Part shown: piece after piece, positions 6,464-11,685 of the stretch
How positions within the stretch are numbered: position 1 is the stretch's first letter
How the letters are laid out: each line of letters opens with the position of its first letter
From: CAISGS01 sp044376615
Lineage (GTDB): Bacteria > Pseudomonadota > Alphaproteobacteria > Caulobacterales > Caulobacteraceae
Direction: 5' to 3'
DNA: 14,377 nt
Assembly (NCBI GenBank): GCA_044376615.1
Contig: JBILKO010000063.1
Span: 1 to 14,377, forward strand
Notes under the pieces: generated by a model
What the model was told of the DNA's origin: nothing
The model's input: only the letters and a program-made list of their open reading frames with translations
The model's database searches: none
Translations under genes and position numbers: made by a program

Positions 6464-7750
6464 TTAAGCATGCGCCGGTGCTTTGCGCCGGGGCGCAAAA
6501 TAGAGGGCTGATGCCGCGACCAAAACGGTTCCGACAATGCTGGTGGCATAGGCCGCTTGGATGAAAAACTGCAACCAATCGAGCTGAACGCCGCCGAAAT
6601 TGCGCCAAAGGACCAGGGCAACGCTGCCCAAATAGCCTGACGAGTCCGCCACATAGATCAAGAAGCCCGCAGTTGCGACCTGGCCACTGGCCGCAACCAG
6701 ACGGTCGAACAACATGGCGTTGAACGGGGTATAGCCCATATAGAGGCCAGCGCCGACCGAGATCATCCAGGCGATTGGCGAAAGCAAATGGGCCTGATAG
6801 GCGGCCGTTGAAACCCCCATCAGAATAAAGCCAGCAATGACAATGCCATGCACGACCATTAAGGCTTTCAGATTATCGCGCACCACCATAATGGCGCCCA
6901 TGGCCGCTAGGGCGACGGCGGCGACGGGAAGTTCGCTGGCCGTAAAGATGCCGGCTACCTTGCCAAAACCGAGCGCGGTCCAGATTTCTGCGGCAAAATT
7001 GTCCCTAAAGTCGCGAAACGCCGTCAACATCACATATGACAAGATCAAGAGCACCAAGCCTGGCCAATAGGTGGCGAAAAAGGCGGCGCGTTCCTTGCCG
7101 GTCATTGGCGCGCGTTTGACGCGGGCCGCCTCGTCTTCTGGAGAGGGCGGAGGCAATAGGCCCAGGACCCAGACCGATAGGATGAGCAGCGGAATAAAGA
7201 CACCGCCGGCAGCCGCTGGCATCCAGAACCGGTCAATATGCAGATCGCTCATCAACCAGGCGCCGACCGATTTTACCACGCCAGAAGAGACGATAAAGCT
7301 GGCGCACATGGCTGCGCCGATCACCTCCGTAACGCGCCGACCCTCCATATAGCCAAAGACAAGGCCCCAGATCATCCCGAGCGGCAGTCCATTGAGGAAG
7401 AGCATGCTCACATTCCAAGGCGCAGGAATAAGGGCAAATCCAATCAAGGCCAGCCACGACGCCCCGATCAGGGTCAATATGGCTATGCCGCGCCTGGCTG
7501 GTGGCATTTCTGAAATGACCTTGACCCCGATCATTTTGGAAAGGGCATAGCCAATGACCTGGGCCAGAACTAGGGCAATCTTATAGTCCAATACGAAATA
7601 CCAACCTGGCACCGCGTCAAAGGTAGCCGCTGTAAAGGGCTTTCGAAATGCATACATGGCAAAATAGGCGCAGAACCCGGCCAGGCCTGCGACCAGGCAA
7701 AACAGGATGGGATTGGCCTTTGCGAGCGCGCGGCTGAGCCGATTATTCAT
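6464..7750 (-). CDS. MFS transporter, DUF5690 type, candidate phosphonate importer
   Basis: A polytopic inner-membrane protein of 428 residues with about 12 hydrophobic helices split by a charged central loop (PPPSPEDEAARVKRAPMTGKE, near residues 200-220). The segment CAYFAMYAFRKPFTA after TM1 is the family signature. Its Arg36-Lys37-x-Phe aligns by eye with the RKNF of GlpT, where Arg45 binds phosphate; an FRDFRDNF stretch with Arg246 and Arg249 lies where GlpT has its second phosphate-binding Arg (TM7). From this I infer a substrate with a phosphate or phosphonate group. Start ATG 7750 has GGGGA six bases upstream; ATG 7768 in the same frame adds six residues but lacks a ribosome site. It diverges from the FAD oxidoreductase-phnX operon and carries a PhoB-box-like repeat upstream, which fits uptake of an aminoalkylphosphonate. 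The substrate is inferred, not shown. Confidence 0.75.
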   Translation of the reverse strand: MNNRLSRALAKANPILFCLVAGLAGFCAYFAMYAFRKPFTAATFDAVPGWYFVLDYKIALVLAQVIGYALSKMIGVKVISEMPPARRGIAILTLIGASWLALIGFALIPAPWNVSMLFLNGLPLGMIWGLVFGYMEGRRVTEVIGAAMCASFIVSSGVVKSVGAWLMSDLHIDRFWMPAAAGGVFIPLLILSVWVLGLLPPPSPEDEAARVKRAPMTGKERAAFFATYWPGLVLLILSYVMLTAFRDFRDNFAAEIWTALGFGKVAGIFTASELPVAAVALAAMGAIMVVRDNLKALMVVHGIVIAGFILMGVSTAAYQAHLLSPIAWMISVGAGLYMGYTPFNAMLFDRLVAASGQVATAGFLIYVADSSGYLGSVALVLWRNFGGVQLDWLQFFIQAAYATSIVGTVLVAASALYFAPRRKAPAHA

Positions 7751-7811
7751 CCTATTTCCCCAATTCATTAGGATTCAAGTCGCCTTACGCTTTCGGCATT
7801 AGGCTCGCTCT

Positions 7812-7829
7812 GTATCAGACTTATGACAA
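7812..7829 (-). promoter_or_regulatory. PHO box (PhoB site) upstream of the MFS transporter
   Basis: Read on the minus strand this is TTGTCAT-AAGT-CTGATAC. Against the PhoB half-site CTGTCAY repeated every 11 bp, the first half matches 6 of 7 and the second 5 of 7, with the correct 4-nt AT-rich spacer. A CCTAAT hexamer (7803-7798) follows at a distance suitable for a -10 box of a PhoB-activated promoter. The site lies about 60 bp upstream of the transporter start. The same bases hold an inverted repeat AGACTT-n5-AAGTCT (7817-7833), so another regulator is possible. Confidence 0.5.
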
Positions 7830-7860
7830 GTCTATGGGGCTTAGCCCAGGCCCTAAGAGA

Positions 7861-7878
7861 TTGTCACAGTCTTATGAT
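7861..7878 (+). promoter_or_regulatory. Weak PHO-box-like repeat upstream of the FAD oxidoreductase
   Basis: TTGTCAC-AGTC-TTATGAT on the plus strand: the first half matches the PhoB half-site at 6 of 7, the second at 4 of 7. A TGT-GATAGT element at 7878-7886 resembles an extended -10 box, though it sits closer to the repeat than usual. The 11-mer CAGTCTTATGA (7867-7877) repeats CAGACTTATGA (7816-7826) with one mismatch, so the two halves of this divergent region share a motif. Confidence 0.3.
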
Positions 7879-7921
7879 GTGATAGTCGCTGGGAAATGCA
7901 CGGCTCCAACCTTGAGGCTTT

Positions 7922-9064
7922 ATGGCGACGACTTCGACTTATGATCTGGCCGTGGTTGGCAGCGGCATTATTGGGCTGGCCTGCGCCCTCGCGGCGGCTA
8001 GGCACGGCAAGCGGGTCATAGTAATTGACCGCGATGCCCAGGCCAATGGGGCCTCGGTTCGCAATTTTGGCTTTGTGACGGTGACTGGCCAAGAGCGCGG
8101 CGCCATGTGGAAACGGGCGCGCCGGTCAGCGCAGGTTTGGGACGAGGTGGCGGCGAAAGCGGGCATACCCGTTATTCATCGTGGCCTTGCCATGACGGCG
8201 CGTCGCCCAGAATCCGTTGATGTGCTCGAGGCCTTTATGGCAACTGAGATGGCGCAAGGGTGTCAGCTGTTAAGCTCAGCGCAGGTCGCCAATCACCACG
8301 TCCATCTGGCTACCGAACAGGTAAGGGCAGCCCTTCATAGTCCGCATGATCTGAGAGTGGAGTCGCGCCAAGCTATCCCGCGGGTGGCGGCTTACCTTGC
8401 TGAGCAATATGGCGTTGTGTTTCAGCGCCAGACCGCGGTTACGGCAGTGGAGACCTCAAAAGTCCACACGCAAGGCGGTGTCATTGAAGCTGATGCGGTT
8501 GCGGTTTGCCCGGGCGATGATCTGGTGAGCCTGTTTCCGGATCGCCTATCTTCCTACAGCGTTACCCGCTGCAAGCTGCAAATGCTGCGCTTGGCTGATC
8601 CTGGTTTTCGATTGAACAGCGCCGTCATGTCCGATCTGGGCTTGGTGCGCTATTCCGGTTATGCGGCCTTGCCGGAATCTAAGCCCCTTTTAGCGCGCCT
8701 GCAGGCCGAGCAGGCTGAGCATCTGGCCAATGGGATTCACTTAATTGTCGTGCAGAGCGAAGACGGCAGCCTGGTCGTCGGCGACAGCCACCATTATGGC
8801 GCAACACCAGATCCATTTGGTCATGACCGGGTCGATCAATTGATCCTGGAGGAATATGCCGCCGTCTTTGGCCAGGCCCCGCCGCCCGTATTGGAGCGGT
8901 GGACAGGAACCTATGCCTCTGCCTCTGATCGGACCGTGGTGATCGATACCCCCGCCGACGGTGTGCGGCTGGTTATGGTGACGACTGGGGCAGGCGCCTC
9001 GACTGGCTTTGCGCTGGGAGAGGAAGTGATTGACCAATTGTTTGCAAGGGCTGCTGTCGTATGA
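7922..9064 (+). CDS. FAD-dependent amine oxidoreductase of phosphonate clusters (TIGR03364-like)
   Basis: A 380-residue DAO-family flavoprotein. The N-terminus has the FAD Rossmann motif GSGIIG at residues 13-18, an acidic end of the second strand (VIVIDRD), and VRNFGFVTVTGQ, characteristic of a subgroup found repeatedly beside phosphonate degradation genes. The C-terminus ends with TGAGASTGFALGEEVIDQLF, the usual FAD-contacting segment of this fold. Its TGA stop overlaps the phnX ATG (ATGA), which argues for coupled translation and a joint pathway. The likely reaction is oxidation of 2-aminoethylphosphonate or an N-alkylated form to phosphonoacetaldehyde, the substrate of PhnX; members of this group have been reported to act on such amines, but the precise substrate here is an inference. 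ATG 7922 has a GAGG four bases upstream. No phnW aminotransferase lies in the window. Confidence 0.85.
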   Translation: MATTSTYDLAVVGSGIIGLACALAAARHGKRVIVIDRDAQANGASVRNFGFVTVTGQERGAMWKRARRSAQVWDEVAAKAGIPVIHRGLAMTARRPESVDVLEAFMATEMAQGCQLLSSAQVANHHVHLATEQVRAALHSPHDLRVESRQAIPRVAAYLAEQYGVVFQRQTAVTAVETSKVHTQGGVIEADAVAVCPGDDLVSLFPDRLSSYSVTRCKLQMLRLADPGFRLNSAVMSDLGLVRYSGYAALPESKPLLARLQAEQAEHLANGIHLIVVQSEDGSLVVGDSHHYGATPDPFGHDRVDQLILEEYAAVFGQAPPPVLERWTGTYASASDRTVVIDTPADGVRLVMVTTGAGASTGFALGEEVIDQLFARAAVV

Positions 9065-9846
9065 CTAAACCAAGTTTAAAGGCCTTTGATCTGGTCATTT
9101 TTGACTGGGCCGGAACCATGGTCGATTTTGGCTGCTGCGCGCCGGTGCAGGCCTTAATCGCCGCTTTTGCCCGGCGCGGGGTTGAGATTTCAGACGCCGA
9201 GGCCAGGGTCGATATGGGCCAGGCCAAGGCTGATCATGTGCGCGGTATTCTTGGCCGCGAACCGATGGCGACGCGTTGGACCAGCTCGGTTGGCCGTGCG
9301 CCCAACGAAGATGAAGTAACCAGCCTGATGGCCGATCTTGGTCCTTTGATGACTGAAGCGGCTCAGGCCGCCAGCGCCTTGATCCCAGGTGCGCTGGGGA
9401 CCTATCAGGCCCTTAGGGCCGCAGGTCTAAAGGTGGCTTCCTCGACTGGCTATACCCGCGACATGATGCAGCCTGTGCTCGCGGCGGCAGCGGCGCAAGG
9501 CTATGCGCCTGATCATCTTGTCTGCGCTAACGAGACCGTCTTGGGGCGGCCCGCACCGATGATGATCTATAAGGCCTGCGCTGAGCTTGGTGTCTGGCCG
9601 CTGAGCCGGGTGATCAAGGTCGATGATGCTGAGGCTGGTGTTGCTGAAGGGCGCAATGCCGGGTGCTTTACGATTGGCCTTGCAGCATCGGGCAATGGGG
9701 TTGGGCTCTCCAAGCCCGATTTTGATGCGCTTGATCCAGCTGAGCAATCGAAGAAGATTGCTGCTTCGCGGAGCGCGCTATTGGCAGCCGGCGCTGACCT
9801 GGTGATCGATTCTGTGGCGGACCTGATGGCCGCTTTTGAGACTTAA
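9061..9846 (+). CDS. phnX: Phosphonoacetaldehyde hydrolase (phosphonatase)
   Basis: A 261-residue HAD-superfamily enzyme that hydrolyses phosphonoacetaldehyde to acetaldehyde and phosphate, breaking the C-P bond. All key elements are visible: nucleophile Asp15 in VIFDWAGTMVD (the DWAGT form is diagnostic of phosphonatase), Schiff-base Lys56 in MGQAKADHVR, the cap segment after it, motif II in SSTGYTRDMM, motif III GRPAPMMIYKACAELGVWP, and the acidic motif IV VDDAEAGVAEGRNAG. Length is normal for PhnX. The start overlaps the stop of the FAD oxidoreductase as ATGA, and its own TAA stop overlaps the stop of convergent arsC through a shared TTAA. In classical operons PhnW supplies the aldehyde; here the FAD enzyme most likely does. 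Confidence 0.95.
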   Translation: MTKPSLKAFDLVIFDWAGTMVDFGCCAPVQALIAAFARRGVEISDAEARVDMGQAKADHVRGILGREPMATRWTSSVGRAPNEDEVTSLMADLGPLMTEAAQAASALIPGALGTYQALRAAGLKVASSTGYTRDMMQPVLAAAAAQGYAPDHLVCANETVLGRPAPMMIYKACAELGVWPLSRVIKVDDAEAGVAEGRNAGCFTIGLAASGNGVGLSKPDFDALDPAEQSKKIAASRSALLAAGADLVIDSVADLMAAFET

Positions 9847-10205
9847 AGCAGTTTTGCAGCGGTATCTGAGGGCCGGCAGAGCGCCGCGCCCTTTGGCGTT
9901 ATTATTATGGGGCGGTTGACAAGAATTGGGTGGGCCAACATGGCCGCCAATATAGCGTCTTCGGCCACGCCGTCTTCGAGTAGGCCAAGCTCCCCCGCGG
10001 GCGTGCCCGACTCCCGCATGAGCTGACGCAGGCTCTGGCCGGTTTGGCGAGAAAGATCGCGCAATTGCTCGGCCGTCCAACCGGTTTTTAGATATTCAAT
10101 CACGTTGGGCGTATGGCCCGCAGCCTCCGCCATGGCCACAACATTGCGCGAAGTGCCGCAAGCGGGATTGTGGTAAATGGTGACGGGAAAGTCTTTACTG
10201 GACAT
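9843..10205 (-). CDS. arsC: Arsenate reductase, glutaredoxin type
   Basis: A 120-residue cytoplasmic enzyme reducing arsenate to arsenite with glutathione and glutaredoxin. IYHNPACGTSRN carries the catalytic Cys16; Arg64 (LMRESG), Arg98 (HPILVNRP) and Arg111 (LCRPS) match the three arginines that bind arsenate in the E. coli plasmid enzyme. Length is slightly short of the 140-residue plasmid form but normal for chromosomal ArsC (YffB/ArsC family members that lack CGTSRN can be excluded). It is the last gene of the operon, 5 bp after acr3, and converges on phnX with a 4-bp stop overlap. Its product, arsenite, would be exported by the neighbouring Acr3. Confidence 0.95.
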   Translation of the reverse strand: MSSKDFPVTIYHNPACGTSRNVVAMAEAAGHTPNVIEYLKTGWTAEQLRDLSRQTGQSLRQLMRESGTPAGELGLLEDGVAEDAILAAMLAHPILVNRPIIITPKGAALCRPSDTAAKLL

Positions 10206-10210
10206 AAGGC

Positions 10211-11278
10211 CTATCCTTGGTCTGGCAATACGCTGGCGGCGCGAGCGTGTACCGCCTTGCCGCGCTCGTACCAGGCCTTGCTGGCATTGACGACGGCGAC
10301 GACGGATAACATGACGGGCACCTCGATCAGGACCCCGACCACGGTAGCAAGAGCTGCCCCGGACTGAAAGCCATACAGGCTAATGGCGGCCGCAACTGCG
10401 AGTTCAAAAAAATTGCTTGCCCCGATTAGAGCAGAGGGACCGGCCACGGCATGGGTTTCCCCGACCATCCGGTTCAAACCATAGGCCAGGCTGGCATTGA
10501 ACAGTACCTGGATCAATATGGGCACGGCCAGCAGGGCTATGATCAAGGGCTGACGCAAGATCTGCTGGCCCTGAAATCCGAACAATAGCACCAGGGTTGT
10601 GAGTAGGGCGCAGATCGATACGGGCTGAAGCTTTGCCAGGACTTGATCAAGTGCCCCTTGACCACCCTTGGCTAGGACTAGGCGGCGAAGGACCTGAGCA
10701 AAGACAACCGGCACTATGATATAAAGGCCGACGGACAGAACCAAGGTTGTCCAAGGTACAGTGATCGCTGACAGGCCCAATAACAGGCCAACAATCGGGG
10801 CAAAAGCGACCACCATGATTGTGTCGTTTAAGGCGACCTGGCTAAGCGTGAAATTGGCATCGCCCTTGGTCAGATTGCTCCAGACAAAGACCATGGCTGT
10901 GCAGGGCGCGGCGGCCAGTAGGATGAGGCCCGCCATATAGCTTTGGATCTGGTCGGGCGGCAAAAGCGGTCGAAACAGGTTGGCGATAAAGATCCAGGCC
11001 AAGAGTGCCATGCCAAATGGCTTGACCGCCCAATTGATGAACAAGGTCACGCCAATACCGCGCCAATGGCTACGTACCTGGTTTAGGGCTTCAAAATCGA
11101 CCTTGACCAGCATGGGTATGATCATCAGCCAGATCAAGCCTGCCATAGGCAGATTGACCTTGGCCAATTCGAGCGCGCCAATGGCCTGAAACGCAGATGG
11201 AAATACCTGACCAAGGCCGACTCCGACCAAGATGCAAAGGCCAACCCATAGGGTCAGGTAGCGTTCAAAAACGGTCAT
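10211..11278 (-). CDS. acr3: Arsenite efflux transporter, ACR3 family
   Basis: A 355-residue inner-membrane carrier with ten hydrophobic helices that exports arsenite. The conserved Cys126 in AAAPCTAMVFVWSNL (TM4) and the late Glu in VLIEVPVML (TM9) are the two residues needed for arsenite transport in characterised Acr3 proteins. KPFGMALLAW and the NFFELAVAAAISLYG segment also fit the family, and the protein is clearly not ArsB. Its ATG overlaps the arsR stop (11275-11278, ATGA), and arsC follows after 5 bp, so the three genes form one operon controlled by ArsR. Confidence 0.95.
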   Translation of the reverse strand: MTVFERYLTLWVGLCILVGVGLGQVFPSAFQAIGALELAKVNLPMAGLIWLMIIPMLVKVDFEALNQVRSHWRGIGVTLFINWAVKPFGMALLAWIFIANLFRPLLPPDQIQSYMAGLILLAAAPCTAMVFVWSNLTKGDANFTLSQVALNDTIMVVAFAPIVGLLLGLSAITVPWTTLVLSVGLYIIVPVVFAQVLRRLVLAKGGQGALDQVLAKLQPVSICALLTTLVLLFGFQGQQILRQPLIIALLAVPILIQVLFNASLAYGLNRMVGETHAVAGPSALIGASNFFELAVAAAISLYGFQSGAALATVVGVLIEVPVMLSVVAVVNASKAWYERGKAVHARAASVLPDQG

Positions 11279-11640
11279 GCTGTTTCCATCGCTACAGCAG
11301 GTGCGCAGGCCTTGATCGGGTCAAGGGCCGCACTGAGCGGTGCACAGACTTCTTGGGCGCCGCCGCAGCAATCGGCGACCAGAAAGGTCATTAATTCGGT
11401 CATGGCTGGGTAGTGCGCGGCATAGACAACAAAGCGGCCAGACCTTTGTGACTGCACAAGCTGAGCCTGACTCAATAGGTTCAAGGCCGCTGAAAGCGTA
11501 TTGGGCAATACAGCCAATTGCCGTGCAATCTCGCCGGCCGCGAGGCCTTGTGGGCCTGCCTGCACCAATAGCCGAAATATCCCTAAGCGCATGGGGTGGG
11601 AGAGGGCAGACAGGCGGCCAGCAGCTGTATCAGTGTCCAT
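11275..11640 (-). CDS. arsR: ArsR-family arsenite-responsive repressor
   Basis: A 121-residue winged-helix repressor. The N-terminal ALSHPMRLGIFRLLVQAG is the usual ArsR opening, the recognition helix lies near residues 46-57 (PNTLSAALNLL), and the wing near SQRSGRFVVY. The classic ELCVCDL metal site in helix 3 is missing (here LAAGEIARQL). Instead Cys91, Cys92 and Cys99 near the end (DCCGGAQEVC) form a CC-x6-C group, similar to the C-terminal arsenite site of Acidithiobacillus ferrooxidans ArsR, which has CC-x5-C. It heads arsR-acr3-arsC and overlaps acr3 as ATGA. The start codon sits about six bases after a -10 box, so the transcript may be leaderless. Autoregulation through the inverted repeat over the promoter is likely. 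Confidence 0.92.
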   Translation of the reverse strand: MDTDTAAGRLSALSHPMRLGIFRLLVQAGPQGLAAGEIARQLAVLPNTLSAALNLLSQAQLVQSQRSGRFVVYAAHYPAMTELMTFLVADCCGGAQEVCAPLSAALDPIKACAPAVAMETA

Positions 11641-11662
11641 ATTTCGATAATGCTGGAAATAT
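11639..11662. promoter_or_regulatory. Candidate ArsR operator
   Basis: ATATTTC (11639-11645) and GAAATAT (11656-11662) form a perfect 7+7 inverted repeat with a 10-bp spacer. The repeat covers the -10 box and the first bases of the arsR start codon, an ideal place for ArsR to block its own promoter. AT-rich imperfect palindromes of this size are typical ArsR/SmtB-family targets. Confidence 0.55.
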
Positions 11663-11675
11663 AGAACTAATGCAA
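11647..11675 (-). promoter_or_regulatory. Promoter of the arsR-acr3-arsC operon
   Basis: On the minus strand TTGCAT (11675-11670) and CATTAT (11652-11647) are separated by exactly 17 bp and match the sigma-70 -35 and -10 boxes at 4 or 5 of 6 positions each. The -10 box ends six bases before the arsR ATG, so transcription should begin at or next to the start codon, giving a leaderless mRNA. No Shine-Dalgarno sequence is visible upstream of the ATG, in agreement. Confidence 0.5.
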
Positions 11676-11685
11676 TGGCGATCCT

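Larger units (their letters stand above)
7769..7921. other. Divergent promoter region of the phosphonate cluster
   Basis: No gene is visible. The region holds the two PHO-box-like repeats, the 6+6 inverted repeat AGACTT/AAGTCT at 7817-7833, and a small palindrome GGGCT-T-AGCCC at 7837-7847 between them. The arrangement suggests that the transporter and the oxidase-phnX operon are controlled together from this region. Confidence 0.5.
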
